Of a stretch of DNA of 64,000 nt, positions 22,870 to 31,913 are shown piece by piece (within the stretch, counting starts at the first letter, position 1; each line of letters begins with the position of its first letter). Source of the stretch: Nitrospira sp. (GTDB taxonomy: Bacteria; Nitrospirota; Nitrospiria; Nitrospirales; Nitrospiraceae); the NCBI GenBank assembly GCA_024998595.1, contig JACOEK010000001.1, forward strand, positions 620,001 through 684,000. Reading direction: 5' to 3'. The notes beneath the pieces are model-generated. The model saw only the letters and a program-made list of their open reading frames with translations. It did not search any database and had not been told where the DNA came from. The translations under genes and the position numbers were made by a program.

Positions 22870-24075
22870 ATGGCTGATGGTCACGGACACACAACCTACG
22901 ATGTGATTGTTGTCGGGATGGGGCCGGCCGGGGCGACCGCTGCCGCGGCCCTCAGTCGCGGTGGGCTGGCTGTGCTCGGCTTGGATAAGGAGTCGCATCC
23001 CCGGTACAAAGTGTGCGGCGGCGGCTTGTCAGCACGGATCGACCACGTGTTGGAGCCTGGTTTTCGGTCCGTGGTCGAGCAGTCTGTGAATGGTGTGCAG
23101 TTTGTCTATCGTGGACAGGATCCTCTGCTCATCCAATCACCCCGGCCGATTGCCTATATGGTCATGCGTGATCGTTTCGACCACTACCTCGTGCAAGAAG
23201 CCCTTCGGGCCGGCACCGACATCCGAACCGGCTACGGCGTGATAGAAATCCAGCAGGATCCCCAGGGTGTGGAAGTTGCCACAGCGCAGGGGCGCTATCG
23301 GGCAAAGATCGTCATCGGCGCAGACGGGGCAAACAGCCTGGTCGCGCGGCAGTTCTTTCCGAGAAGATCCCAGTATCGGGCTCCCGCGTTGGAAAGTGAG
23401 GTGTCGATCGGAGGTGGCCAGCATGTTCCAGCCGCGACCACCATACTCGTAGACGTGGGAGCGGCTCGTCAGGGATACGGATGGATCTTTCCGAAACGGG
23501 AATGTCTCTCTGTGGGAGTCGGAGAATTCCGTCGTAAAGCGACGAGCCTGCGCGCAACCTTCGACCGCTTTGTTTCGCAAGAGCGAGGCTTGACCGGCCT
23601 GATGGTGCCGCGCCCGGCAGGGCATCCGATTCCTGTGTACGCAGAATCTGAAGGGGGAGGCCAGGGAGTGGGTTCTCGTTTTGTCGCGGGCCGAGCGGTA
23701 CTCGTGGGTGATGCCGCCCATCTAGTCGACCCGCTATTCGGCGAGGGTATCTATTACGCGATCCGCTCAGGTCAACTGGTGGCCCGTGCCATCCTGGCGG
23801 ACACGGAGGACTACCGCGAGTCGTTTGCCGCCTACGAGACGGCCCTCGAAGGGGAGATCCTTCCGGATTTCCGTGTGACGGACAGAATTGCCCGGGTCAT
23901 CTATGCCTTCCCTCGCCTTGCCTTTAAGCTCCTGCGCCGTTACCAAGATGTCGTGAAGGATTATTTCGAAGTCCTGCAGGGACGCACGACAGCTCAGCAA
24001 TTTCTTCCCAACGCGAAGAAGCGCCTGAAGACCTCAGTCAACGACCTTCTCCTCGAAGCACTCCATCTGCGATAA
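22870..24075 (+). CDS. Geranylgeranyl-reductase-family FAD-dependent oxidoreductase
   Basis: This 401-aa flavoprotein has an N-terminal FAD-binding Rossmann motif (VIVVGMGPAGATAAAALSRGGL) followed by PRYKVCGGGLSARI, resembling the KPCGG segment of ChlP/geranylgeranyl reductases, and the second FAD motif VLVGDAAHLVDPLFGEGIYYAIRSG. These enzymes saturate prenyl chains or oxidise related lipids. It lies in a region rich in isoprenoid genes but not in an operon with them. The track starts at GTG 22858; ATG 22870 is preferred. The substrate is not known; menaquinone side chains or another prenyl lipid would be reasonable guesses. Confidence 0.72.
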   Translation: MADGHGHTTYDVIVVGMGPAGATAAAALSRGGLAVLGLDKESHPRYKVCGGGLSARIDHVLEPGFRSVVEQSVNGVQFVYRGQDPLLIQSPRPIAYMVMRDRFDHYLVQEALRAGTDIRTGYGVIEIQQDPQGVEVATAQGRYRAKIVIGADGANSLVARQFFPRRSQYRAPALESEVSIGGGQHVPAATTILVDVGAARQGYGWIFPKRECLSVGVGEFRRKATSLRATFDRFVSQERGLTGLMVPRPAGHPIPVYAESEGGGQGVGSRFVAGRAVLVGDAAHLVDPLFGEGIYYAIRSGQLVARAILADTEDYRESFAAYETALEGEILPDFRVTDRIARVIYAFPRLAFKLLRRYQDVVKDYFEVLQGRTTAQQFLPNAKKRLKTSVNDLLLEALHLR

Positions 24076-24099
24076 GGGGTGAGCTGGATGGGCGGCGCG

Positions 24100-25002
24100 T
24101 CAGCACCAGGCCCCAAGCCGGCATGAGACGAAGGGCTGAGACAGGGCAGCACTCGGAGCGCGTTTGAGGTCAGGAACGGCTGGCGCGGTAAACGCTGACG
24201 GGACCGAGGCCGCGAGCAGCGTGTTGGATGGCTGGCCTTGCGGTGCCGGAGTTTCCTTGTTGGATGCGATTGTCGGCGGCGATGATTTTTTCTCCAGCTT
24301 GGTCAGCAGGCGGCGGCCGCTTCCGGCGACGTCGCTATTGGGATACTTTTCAGCCAAGAGTTGCAGCTTCTCCGTGGCCCAATCGTTAGCCCCGAGTTCC
24401 TGATAGGTCATGGCTAGATAGTACAGGGCTTCCGGCGCCACCTTCTTGTCCGGATAATCCTTCATGATCATGTCGAATCGGTGGGCAGCCGCCAGGTACG
24501 ACGAGCGGCGATAGTAAAACTGCCCGACAAACAGGTGCGTCTGGGCGAGCCAATCATGGCAGTCGGCCATACGCTGAAGCGCTTGGCCTTCGTATTTGCT
24601 GCCGGGGAAGTCCTTCCGCAATTTTTCAAACGCGGCAATAGCTTTCTGAATCGGCTCCGGATCGCGGTCGATTGATTTTCCCATCCGAAGATGGCTTTCC
24701 CCTAAACGGAACTGTGCGTAGACGGCAAGTTGGTGGCTGCGATGCAGTTCCAAGAAATGCTGGTATTCAACGATGGCCTCGGCGAACTCTTCCTTGTCGA
24801 AAAACGCCTCGCCGCGTTTCATAATCACATTGGGGTCGTAGTTCTTTTCGATAGTGTCGCCCAGGAAGATTTGTTCATCCGTCCCGCTGACGGGTTTGCC
24901 TTGGGCCGTGGTCTTAGGCTTGCTCGAACATCCGGCCCCAAAACACAGCAGCGTCACGATGACGATGACGCGCGCACACCAATCCCTCGAATGCCGATGC
25001 AT
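24100..25002 (-). CDS. bamD: Outer-membrane assembly lipoprotein BamD-like (TPR protein)
   Basis: This 300-aa protein has a signal peptide ending in the lipobox LLCFGAGC, so it is a predicted lipoprotein. Tetratricopeptide-like repeats follow, as in KEEFAEAIVEYQHFLELHRSHQLAVYAQFRLGESHLRM and PGSKYEGQALQRMADCHDWLAQTHLFVGQFYYRRSSYLAAAHRFDMIMKDYPD, matching BamD/ComL of the outer-membrane protein insertion machine. The track's GTG start at 25020 is unlikely because its AGG-AGT codons are the ribosome site: AAGGAG lies 8 nt before ATG 25002. A low-complexity C-terminal tail of about 60 residues (proline-, alanine- and serine-rich) goes beyond the usual BamD end. It is divergent from fabH. Confidence 0.82.
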   Translation of the reverse strand: MHRHSRDWCARVIVIVTLLCFGAGCSSKPKTTAQGKPVSGTDEQIFLGDTIEKNYDPNVIMKRGEAFFDKEEFAEAIVEYQHFLELHRSHQLAVYAQFRLGESHLRMGKSIDRDPEPIQKAIAAFEKLRKDFPGSKYEGQALQRMADCHDWLAQTHLFVGQFYYRRSSYLAAAHRFDMIMKDYPDKKVAPEALYYLAMTYQELGANDWATEKLQLLAEKYPNSDVAGSGRRLLTKLEKKSSPPTIASNKETPAPQGQPSNTLLAASVPSAFTAPAVPDLKRAPSAALSQPFVSCRLGAWC

Positions 25003-25208
25003 CCAGCCACTCCTTCGCACACAAAGATTTCGTGGTACCGCTAACGTAACTACACAATTTTTCTAGCAGATCGTGGTATGAAAAGCAACGAATTCAATGT
25101 CCGGAGTTGACCCTCCTGGGGCCGGGTCCTATAATCGCGCCGCACCTCTGAGTGTGGGTGCGATTCGCTGTAAAACATCAATACCCAGAATGCCCCAGTA
25201 AGGACTCC

Positions 25209-26201
25209 GTGAAGCGCAGTCGGATTGTCGGGACCGGTTCCTTTGTCCCCCCTCGAGTGGTCCACAACGAGGAGGTAGGGGGGCCGCTTGGGCTGAATTC
25301 GGATCAGATCATGGCCCTGACCGGTATTCGCACGAGACATTGGGCCGAACCGGGGCAGGCATCCTCGGACCTGGCGGTGGAGGCGGCGCAGCGAGCCTGC
25401 GAGGCCGCTGGAATAGCACCGCGATCCCTGGACGCCATTCTCGTGTCGACCACCTCCCCGGATAGCGCGTTTCCTTCCACCGCCTGTCACGTGCAGCGCG
25501 CCCTAGGCGCCGGTCCGGTGATGGCCTTTGACCTGTCGGCGTCCTGTTCAGGCTTTCTCTACGGGCTGTCGATGGCCGATGCCATGATCCGCAGTGGTCA
25601 AATCCGATCATGCTTACTCGTGGCCGCCGAAGTGAAGTCCTGCTCGTTGGATGCGATGGACAGAGAAACCGCACTGTTGTTCGGCGATGGTGCCGGTGCG
25701 GTCGTGGTCGTGGAGGATGAGTCGGTTCGGCCGGAGGCCGCCGGCATTCGTGGCGTGCGTCTGCATGCGGAAGGGGCGGGGCATGGTCTCATCACCATCC
25801 CTGCAGGCGGGTCGCGGAAGCCAAACGGAATGGAAACCGTCTGTGCGAAGGAACACTTTCTGCGGATGCGGGGGAGTGCCGTGTTTCGTGCTGCAGTCCG
25901 TCATCTGGAGCAGGCGATCGCTGACCTGTTGAAGGAATTCGGGCTCTCGGCTGTTGATGTCACTCGGGTCATCGCTCACCAAGCCAACGCCAGGATCTTG
26001 GAGCAACTTCGTCGCCGCCTCGGGCTGCCGCGAGAGGCGGTCTATTCGGTGATTGAGCGCTACGGCAATACCTCGTCCGCTTCCATTCCGATCGCGTTGG
26101 ACTATGCGGTCCGGGAGCAGCAGGTTACGGCGGGAGATTTGATACTGTTGGGGGCATTTGGCGGAGGCTTAACCTGGGCTACAGCATTGGTGCGCTGGTA
26201 G
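25209..26201 (+). CDS. fabH: Beta-ketoacyl-ACP synthase III
   Basis: FabH starts fatty acid synthesis by condensing acetyl-CoA with malonyl-ACP. The 330-aa product carries the thiolase-fold active site: Cys in DLSASCSGFLYGL, His in VIAHQANARIL and Asn in YGNTSSASIPIAL. The N-terminus SRIVGTGSFVPPRVV is typical. The track's start at 25152 adds 19 unaligned residues; GTG 25209 follows TAAGGA by 4 nt and matches family starts. It stands alone and divergent from bamD rather than in a fab operon, so it could serve standard fatty acid initiation or a specialised ketosynthase role. Confidence 0.88.
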   Translation: MKRSRIVGTGSFVPPRVVHNEEVGGPLGLNSDQIMALTGIRTRHWAEPGQASSDLAVEAAQRACEAAGIAPRSLDAILVSTTSPDSAFPSTACHVQRALGAGPVMAFDLSASCSGFLYGLSMADAMIRSGQIRSCLLVAAEVKSCSLDAMDRETALLFGDGAGAVVVVEDESVRPEAAGIRGVRLHAEGAGHGLITIPAGGSRKPNGMETVCAKEHFLRMRGSAVFRAAVRHLEQAIADLLKEFGLSAVDVTRVIAHQANARILEQLRRRLGLPREAVYSVIERYGNTSSASIPIALDYAVREQQVTAGDLILLGAFGGGLTWATALVRW

Positions 26202-26377
26202 GCGCTTTCGCCTAGCAGGCTTGACGACGGAACGACGTGTCATGTCGGTTTCCCAGGCTTGTTGGCGCAGGTCGTCGCCATCGCACGCGGTTTGAAAAGG
26301 CTGTCCAACAGGGTCGCAAAGAGGCGTGCGACGTAGGTCCCGTTGGCCTTTATCGGCAGCCTGATAGAAAGGACGTT

Positions 26378-26995
26378 ATGTTCGGTCTCATACCCCGGGA
26401 AGAAGCGTTTTTCGATTTGTTTAAGAATGCGGCGCATAACATGATCGAGGGTAGCCGTCTCTTGAAGGACATGACGGAGGACTTTCGGAATCCGGTGGAA
26501 AAAGCGAAGCGCATCAAGGATGTCGAGCATATTGGGGACGGCATTACCCATGACATTGCCCGGAAACTGAATCAGACCTTCATTACGCCCATCGATCGGG
26601 AAGACATTCACGATCTGGCGAGCGCGTTGGACGACATCCTGGATGTGGTCGAGGCGATTGCCGATCGATTTGTGCTGTACAAGGTGGTGGCTCCCACAGA
26701 AGCGGCGATCAGGTTGGCTAATGTGCTCTACCAGGCAGCGGTTGAAGTCGGGGCCACGGTGGATTTGCTCGGCAAATCACATCAGGCGGTCACGGAGTGC
26801 AGCGTGCGGGTGAATAGCCTGGAGAATGAAGCCGATCGCATCTCCCGCGATGCCATCTCGTCATTGTTCGAGAAGGAGACGGATCCGATCGCCGTTATCA
26901 AATGGAAAGAGATCTACGAAAATTTCGAGGCGGGAACCGATCGGTGCGAAGATGTCGCAAACATTCTCGAGCGGATCGCCTTGAAGCACACGTGA
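26378..26995 (+). CDS. DUF47 (PhoU-like) phosphate transport regulator
   Basis: This 205-aa all-helical protein matches the DUF47/TIGR00153 family, PhoU-like proteins found next to PiT phosphate permeases. FGLIPREEAFFDLFKNAAHNMIEGSRLLKDM, EHIGDGITHDIARKLNQTFITPIDREDIHDLASALDDILDVVEAIADR and the C-terminal IKWKEIYENFEAGTDRCEDVANILERI are family signatures. The track starts at 26237, but ATG 26378 is preceded by AAGGA and gives the canonical start. It lies 64 nt before the PiT gene, so the two are probably co-transcribed and jointly control phosphate uptake. Confidence 0.9.
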   Translation: MFGLIPREEAFFDLFKNAAHNMIEGSRLLKDMTEDFRNPVEKAKRIKDVEHIGDGITHDIARKLNQTFITPIDREDIHDLASALDDILDVVEAIADRFVLYKVVAPTEAAIRLANVLYQAAVEVGATVDLLGKSHQAVTECSVRVNSLENEADRISRDAISSLFEKETDPIAVIKWKEIYENFEAGTDRCEDVANILERIALKHT

Positions 26996-27059
26996 GCGAC
27001 TCCTGCGCGTGCCTCGATACTCATCCTGACCAATACTCTAGGGGTAGGAATCGGCATTC

Positions 27060-28052
27060 ATGGCTGAACTGAGCGGATTATTGTTAGTTGTGGTGATTCT
27101 GGCGTTGCTCTTCGATTTTTCCAATGGCTGGCATGACAGCGCCAATGCCATCGCGACGGTGGTCTCGACCCGCGTGGTCAGTCCCTCCACGGCGGTCCTT
27201 GTGGCGGGTGTGCTCAACGTCGCTGGGGCGTTCATGTCCACGGCGGTTGCCAAGATGGTCGGCACGGGGATCGTCGATCCCCAGTCGGTGACCCAGACCG
27301 TGGTAGCCTCGGCGCTGGCCGGCGCCATCGTGTGGAACTTCATGACCCTCCTGCTGGGTCTGCCGACCAGTTCATCCCATGCCCTCATCGGCGGATTGGT
27401 TGGCGCCGCGCTCACCCATGGGGGGATGGCAGCAGTCAAATTTTCCGGCCTGCGATCAGTCCTCGAAGCGATGGTCTTGTCGCCCTTTTTCGGATTCGCC
27501 ATCGGGCTGGTGCTGATGATCGTCCTGAGCTGGGTCTTTTTCCGTGTGCCGCGAGCCCTGGCGCTGCGGTTATTTTCCCGACTGCAACTCGTCTCTGCGA
27601 GTTTCATGGCCTTTAGTCACGGGGCAAACGATGCGCAGAAAGCCATGGGCATTATCACGCTGGCGCTCGTCTCGGCCGGCGTCATTCCCACCGCGGAAGT
27701 GCCGACCTGGGTCATCGGATCTTGTGCGGTCGCGATGGGGCTCGGCACGGCAGTGGGGGGCTGGAGAATCGTGCGGACCCTCGGGATGCGGATTGTGAAA
27801 CTCGAGCCGGTGCACGGGTTTGCGGCCGAGACCGGGGCCGCGATCGTCTTGATGGCGACAGCCCATATCGGGCTTCCGGTCAGTACCACGCATACCATCA
27901 CGTCGACCGTGATGGGCGTCGGAGCGGTCAAGCGGTTATCGGCGGTGCGCTGGGGCGTGACCCGTCGCATTTTGTCGGCCTGGCTCTTCACCCTGCCCGG
28001 GGCGGCGCTTCTTTCGACTATGTGCTACCTGCTTCTGTCGAGATTGTCGTAG
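27060..28052 (+). CDS. pitA: PiT-family inorganic phosphate permease
   Basis: This 330-aa integral membrane protein is a low-affinity phosphate/cation symporter. The paired GANDxxN-like motifs are visible as DFSNGWHDSANAIATVVSTR in the N-terminal half and SHGANDAQKAMGII in the C-terminal half, and TSSSHALIGG and STTHTITSTVMGVGA are typical. About ten hydrophobic segments are present. It lies downstream of the DUF47 gene. Its 3' end overlaps the convergent phoR gene by 35 nt, so head-on transcription may occur there. Confidence 0.92.
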   Translation: MAELSGLLLVVVILALLFDFSNGWHDSANAIATVVSTRVVSPSTAVLVAGVLNVAGAFMSTAVAKMVGTGIVDPQSVTQTVVASALAGAIVWNFMTLLLGLPTSSSHALIGGLVGAALTHGGMAAVKFSGLRSVLEAMVLSPFFGFAIGLVLMIVLSWVFFRVPRALALRLFSRLQLVSASFMAFSHGANDAQKAMGIITLALVSAGVIPTAEVPTWVIGSCAVAMGLGTAVGGWRIVRTLGMRIVKLEPVHGFAAETGAAIVLMATAHIGLPVSTTHTITSTVMGVGAVKRLSAVRWGVTRRILSAWLFTLPGAALLSTMCYLLLSRLS

Positions 28053-29877
28053 GCGATTCCTGTGCCACGGGAAGGTGAACGACAAACCGACTGCCCCTCG
28101 GCGTATTCCCTTCCACCCAAACATGCCCGCTATGGGCCTCGACGATATGTTTGACGATGGCGAGCCCCAGGCCGGTTCCCCCGAGTTCGCGCGAGCGGGC
28201 CTTATCGACTCTGTAAAATCGTTCGAACACCCGCGGCCGGTCCGCTTCGGGAATGCCGATTCCCGAGTCTGCCACGACGATCTCAATCATGGGGCGAGGT
28301 GACCCCGTCCGGCTTTGCGCTGCATGCCGGATGGTCATGGAGATCCGTCCCTGATCCGGAGTGTATTTCACGGCATTTTCAAGCAGGTTGATGAAAACCT
28401 GGACCAGCCGTTCTTCGTCCCCTTCCACCACCACATACTCGTCCGGCAGCGACAATTCGATCGTATGGTGCTTCTTGTCCGCTAACGGTTTAATCACCGC
28501 AACAGTCCGTTCCAGCAAGGCCCGCAACTCCACCGGTTCTCGGCGAAACAGCACCTGTCCGGATTCGATCTGTGACAATTGCAGGAGATCGTCCAGGATC
28601 AGATTCAGGCGATTGCTCTGCCGCATGATGATTTCCATGAACGCGGCGGCCGTCGTAGGGTCGTCCTTGCCCCCGTCCAGCAGTGCCTCCACGTACCCCT
28701 TGATGGAGGTAAGCGGGGTGCGGAGCTCATGCGAAACATTGGCGACGAAATCTTTGCGGATCTTCTCCAGACGGCGAAGCTCCGTGATGTCGTGGAACAC
28801 GAACACCGCACAGGCCTCCTGCTCGCGGTTGCCCCCGGCGATCGAGGCTTCCACACGCAGGCAACGGCCGCTGGGGGAGAGAGTAATTTCACCGCCCTGA
28901 CCGGAACGCGTCTGCAGCACGGCAGACACCAGCGCGGTCAGCCCTTCGTGCCGGATGAGTTCGGCGTAATGGCGGCCGCGCGATTCCGTCAGTTCCAATG
29001 CAAACATGCGCTCCAAGGCCGGATTGACCTGGACCACCGTCCCTCGATAGTCCAGCACCATGACGCCCTCAACCATCGCGATGAGCATGGCCAGGAGTTG
29101 CGCACGGTCGTCGGACACTTCCTTGATTTTCGTCTCCAACTGATCGGTCATCTGGTTGAGGGTTCGCGCAAGCAAACCGACTTCGTCCGATGAGGAGACA
29201 ATGAGGCGAACTCCTGGCGTCCCGGCGCCAAGTTGACGGGCGGCAGCGGCCATCTCCGAAAGCGGCTTCGTCAGATTGCGCGACACCCACAGGCTGAGCA
29301 CCATGGCCAGGAGAAAGGCGGCGCCAAATGCAGTCACCAAATCTTGCTGAATGTGCCGCACCCGCTCATCGATGGAGGTCAACGGCAGGCCGAGGCGGAT
29401 GACCGGGACCCCCGGTTGCAGGTGTGTCGGTTCCGAGAGGAGCCGCGCCACATAATAGGTGCGTTCTCCGGTGGTCTGGCTGGCTCGAATATCCATGCCG
29501 CGGCCCGATGCCAGGGCCTGCGCGACTTCGGGGCGAGCAAGATGATTATCGACGTGCGTCAGACCTTCGGCGGGGACGGCGCTATCCGAGAGCACCGTGC
29601 CGTCCTGCTTGATGATGGTGATGCGAAGGTGAGCCTGCTGGCTCAGTTCACGGATAGTGGCGTGAAGCAGCGGTCCTGGAACGGTTTGTCCGGATTGGTC
29701 GAACAGCGGCCGAAGCGTCATCGCGGCCAAGCCGCTACGCGTCTCCAGCATCTCGGCCATGCGGCTGAGTTCGGTCTGTTCGACCGAGCGGATCACGAGC
29801 CAACCCGCGACCACCAGGCCGACGAGGACGGCGGCGAGGGTGCCCAGGGCGACTTTCCACCGGAGGCCGAGGTTCAT
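28018..29877 (-). CDS. phoR: PhoR-like sensor histidine kinase
   Basis: This 619-aa membrane kinase has two TM segments (about 8-30 and 180-200) flanking a periplasmic sensor region, a HAMP linker (about 198-250), a PAS domain (about 255-365), a HisKA dimerisation domain with the phosphoacceptor His383 in FVANVSHELRTPLTSIKGY, and a HATPase domain (N-box NLLENAVKYT, G-boxes DSGIGIPEADRPRVFERFYR and GGTGLGLAIVKHIVEAH). This layout matches the PhoR type, and its location between phoB and a phosphate permease supports phosphate sensing. It overlaps phoB by 4 nt (ATGA), so the two are co-translated. Confidence 0.85.
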   Translation of the reverse strand: MNLGLRWKVALGTLAAVLVGLVVAGWLVIRSVEQTELSRMAEMLETRSGLAAMTLRPLFDQSGQTVPGPLLHATIRELSQQAHLRITIIKQDGTVLSDSAVPAEGLTHVDNHLARPEVAQALASGRGMDIRASQTTGERTYYVARLLSEPTHLQPGVPVIRLGLPLTSIDERVRHIQQDLVTAFGAAFLLAMVLSLWVSRNLTKPLSEMAAAARQLGAGTPGVRLIVSSSDEVGLLARTLNQMTDQLETKIKEVSDDRAQLLAMLIAMVEGVMVLDYRGTVVQVNPALERMFALELTESRGRHYAELIRHEGLTALVSAVLQTRSGQGGEITLSPSGRCLRVEASIAGGNREQEACAVFVFHDITELRRLEKIRKDFVANVSHELRTPLTSIKGYVEALLDGGKDDPTTAAAFMEIIMRQSNRLNLILDDLLQLSQIESGQVLFRREPVELRALLERTVAVIKPLADKKHHTIELSLPDEYVVVEGDEERLVQVFINLLENAVKYTPDQGRISMTIRHAAQSRTGSPRPMIEIVVADSGIGIPEADRPRVFERFYRVDKARSRELGGTGLGLAIVKHIVEAHSGHVWVEGNTPRGSRFVVHLPVAQESPTTISTEAGST

Positions 29878-30590
29878 GCCGGAATGTCGGACTCGCGCAA
29901 TTTGTACCCGAGGGATTTGATCGACACGATGGCCTCATCCAGGAGGGGGAGTTTCTGTTTGAGTCGGCGCACGTGCACATCCACCGTGCGCGTGGTCCCG
30001 TAATAGTCATACCCCCAGACGGCGCTGAGCAAGACATCGCGCGTGAGCACCCGACCCACGTTGCGCAGCAAGTGTTCCAAGAGACCGAATTCTTTCGCGG
30101 TGAGCGTCACTTCTTCTCCCTGTAGCCGGACTTCGTGCCGGGAGAGATCGACGGTCAAGGGGCCGTAATGATACTGGGTTTGAGGGCTGTTCGCATTGCG
30201 ATCCAGTCGGCGGAGCAACGCCTTGACCCGTGCCACCAGAGCTTTGGGGCTGAAGGGTTTGGTCACGTAATCGTCGGCTCCCAGCTCAAGCCCAATGACT
30301 GTATCGGACTCTTCTGCCTTGGCGGTCAGCATGAGGATAGGCAGCAGCGCCGTCTCCTGATTCAAGCGGATCCGTTTGCAGACCTCCAGGCCGTCCAGTT
30401 CAGGCAACATGAGGTCGAGAATAATCAAGTCGGGGTGTTCGGCCTTCACCTGCCGAAGCCCTTCCGTGCCGGTCATGGCTGAAACCGTCCGAAACCCCTC
30501 TTTTTCCAAGTAGAGTTTGACCAGTTGCAGAATATCCTTCTCATCTTCAACGATCAGAATCTTTTTATGCGTGCTGGAAGTGGCTGTCAT
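29874..30590 (-). CDS. phoB: PhoB-like winged-helix response regulator
   Basis: The 238-aa product has an N-terminal receiver domain (KKILIVEDEKDILQL, phosphoacceptor Asp59 in LIILDLMLPELDG, KPF switch segment VTKPFSPKALVARV) and an OmpR/PhoB-type winged helix (SRHEVRLQGEEVTLTAKEFGLLEHLLRNVGRVLTRDVLLSAVWGYDYYGTTRTVDVHVRRLKQKL). It is expected to activate phosphate-starvation genes. The track's TTG start at 30608 adds six residues; ATG 30590 is the preferred start. It precedes phoR in the operon, as in most Pho systems. Confidence 0.88.
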   Translation of the reverse strand: MTATSSTHKKILIVEDEKDILQLVKLYLEKEGFRTVSAMTGTEGLRQVKAEHPDLIILDLMLPELDGLEVCKRIRLNQETALLPILMLTAKAEESDTVIGLELGADDYVTKPFSPKALVARVKALLRRLDRNANSPQTQYHYGPLTVDLSRHEVRLQGEEVTLTAKEFGLLEHLLRNVGRVLTRDVLLSAVWGYDYYGTTRTVDVHVRRLKQKLPLLDEAIVSIKSLGYKLRESDIPA

Positions 30591-30659
30591 GGCGGGATTG
30601 TTGCACAATGGGTCAGCGCCCTCAACTGCTTTTAGGGCGGAATGAACCGGATGATGCGG

Positions 30660-30689
30660 TTGACGTCAAGGGCGGGTCTGACGTAAGGT
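30660..30689 (+). promoter_or_regulatory. Putative promoter of ispH
   Basis: TTGACG-18 nt-TAAGGT points toward ispH, about 75 nt before its start. The -35 box is close to consensus, the -10 box weak. It lies between divergent phoB and ispH. Confidence 0.35.
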
Positions 30690-30762
30690 GACCGTTCAGT
30701 GCGACTACGCGCTTTTCCGGGCGGCCGGGTGGCCTTTCATGAGCGTGAGAGGGAACCAGCAG

Positions 30763-31725
30763 ATGAAGATTTATTTAGCCAATCCTCGCGGATTCTGCGC
30801 GGGTGTCGACCGCGCCATCGATATCGTCGATTTGTCCCTTAAGAAATACGGCGCGCCGATTTATGTGCGCCATGAGATCGTCCATAGCCGGCACGTGGTG
30901 AACTCGCTCCGGCACAAGGGCGCCGTGTTCGTGGAAGAGTTGAACGAGGTGCCGGAGGGATCAGTCGTGATCTTCAGCGCCCACGGCGTGGCGAAATCGG
31001 TGTGGGAAGAGGCGCAGAGCCGCCGCCTGCATGTGATCGACGCCACCTGTCCGCTGGTCATCAAGGTGCATAACGAAGTCAACCGCGATTACACGCAAGG
31101 CTACGAGTTGATTTTGATCGGCCATGCGGGCCACCCCGAAGTCATCGGGACGCTGGGGCAGATCCCGGATAAGTTTCACCTGGTGTCCTCGGTGCAGGAC
31201 GTGGAAACGTTGCAGGTGGAGAAGACACAGAATCTTTCCTATGTGACCCAGACGACACTCAGTGTCGATGAGTGCCGAGATATTGTCGAGGCCTTGCATC
31301 TGCGGTTTCCGAATATCAAAGGTCCGCATCAGGAAGATATTTGTTACGCCACGCAGAACCGCCAGAATGCGGTCAAGTCGTTGTCGAAGCTGGTCGATGT
31401 CATCCTCGTCATCGGGTCACCGAACAGTTCCAACTCCAACCGGTTGCGCGAATTAGGCGAGCATTGCGGCATTCCCTCCTATCTCATCGATGCCGCATCG
31501 GATATCAACCCGGATTGGCTGAAGGATGCGAAGAGTGTGGGCTTGTCGGCGGGCGCCTCCGCTCCCGAAGTGTTGGTCACGGAAGTGGTCGCCTATCTGA
31601 AGCGTCTTGGCTCTTCTGAAGAGGTCGAGGAATTGACCGTCATCGAGGAGGATGTGGAATTTCTTCTTCCGAAAGAATTGGTCACCATCGAGTCTGCTTC
31701 ACGCACCGCAGCCTCTGCGAACTAA
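30763..31725 (+). CDS. ispH: 4-hydroxy-3-methylbut-2-enyl diphosphate reductase
   Basis: IspH/LytB performs the last step of the MEP isoprenoid pathway, reducing HMBPP to IPP and DMAPP with a [4Fe-4S] cluster. The 320-aa product has the three cluster cysteines in [22 protein letters not shown] and [10 protein letters not shown], and the GHxGHPE-like [12 protein letters not shown] segment. The track start at 30688 adds 25 unaligned residues; ATG 30763 gives the standard [12 protein letters not shown] start, with GAGAGGG 10 nt upstream. dxs and ispG of the same pathway lie 13 kb downstream. Confidence 0.95.
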   Translation: MKIYLANPRGFCAGVDRAIDIVDLSLKKYGAPIYVRHEIVHSRHVVNSLRHKGAVFVEELNEVPEGSVVIFSAHGVAKSVWEEAQSRRLHVIDATCPLVIKVHNEVNRDYTQGYELILIGHAGHPEVIGTLGQIPDKFHLVSSVQDVETLQVEKTQNLSYVTQTTLSVDECRDIVEALHLRFPNIKGPHQEDICYATQNRQNAVKSLSKLVDVILVIGSPNSSNSNRLRELGEHCGIPSYLIDAASDINPDWLKDAKSVGLSAGASAPEVLVTEVVAYLKRLGSSEEVEELTVIEEDVEFLLPKELVTIESASRTAASAN

Positions 31726-31761
31726 CTCGCGCAGTTCTCGCATTATCCTACAAGCAGATCT

Positions 31762-31800
31762 GGCCATTCCTCCATATATTGGGGGAGTGGCCTCTTTATT
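31762..31800 (+). terminator. Rho-independent terminator after ispH
   Basis: GGCCATTCCTCC-ATATATT-GGGGGAGTGGCC forms a 12-bp stem including two G-U wobbles, followed by TCTTTATT. A second shorter CCCC/GGGG hairpin with CTTTTTCTTT follows at about 31802-31825, so termination may be in tandem. Confidence 0.65.
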
Positions 31801-31913
31801 CCCCCATATCAGGGGCTTTTTCTTTGCATTGATTCTATCGCTGTGATAGAAGATTTTTCGTTTTCTTCCTCACGAAGCGTCCCATCTCAACCTTCTTGCT
31901 CTGGAGGTCGCCG

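Noticed and set aside
29233-30003. 256-aa plus-strand ORF opposite phoR/phoB
   Set aside because: No family resemblance, and the two-component genes on the minus strand are complete.
30581-30590. CTGTCAT half-site near phoB as a PHO box
   Set aside because: Only one half-site is present and it lies over the start codon; a PHO box needs tandem repeats.
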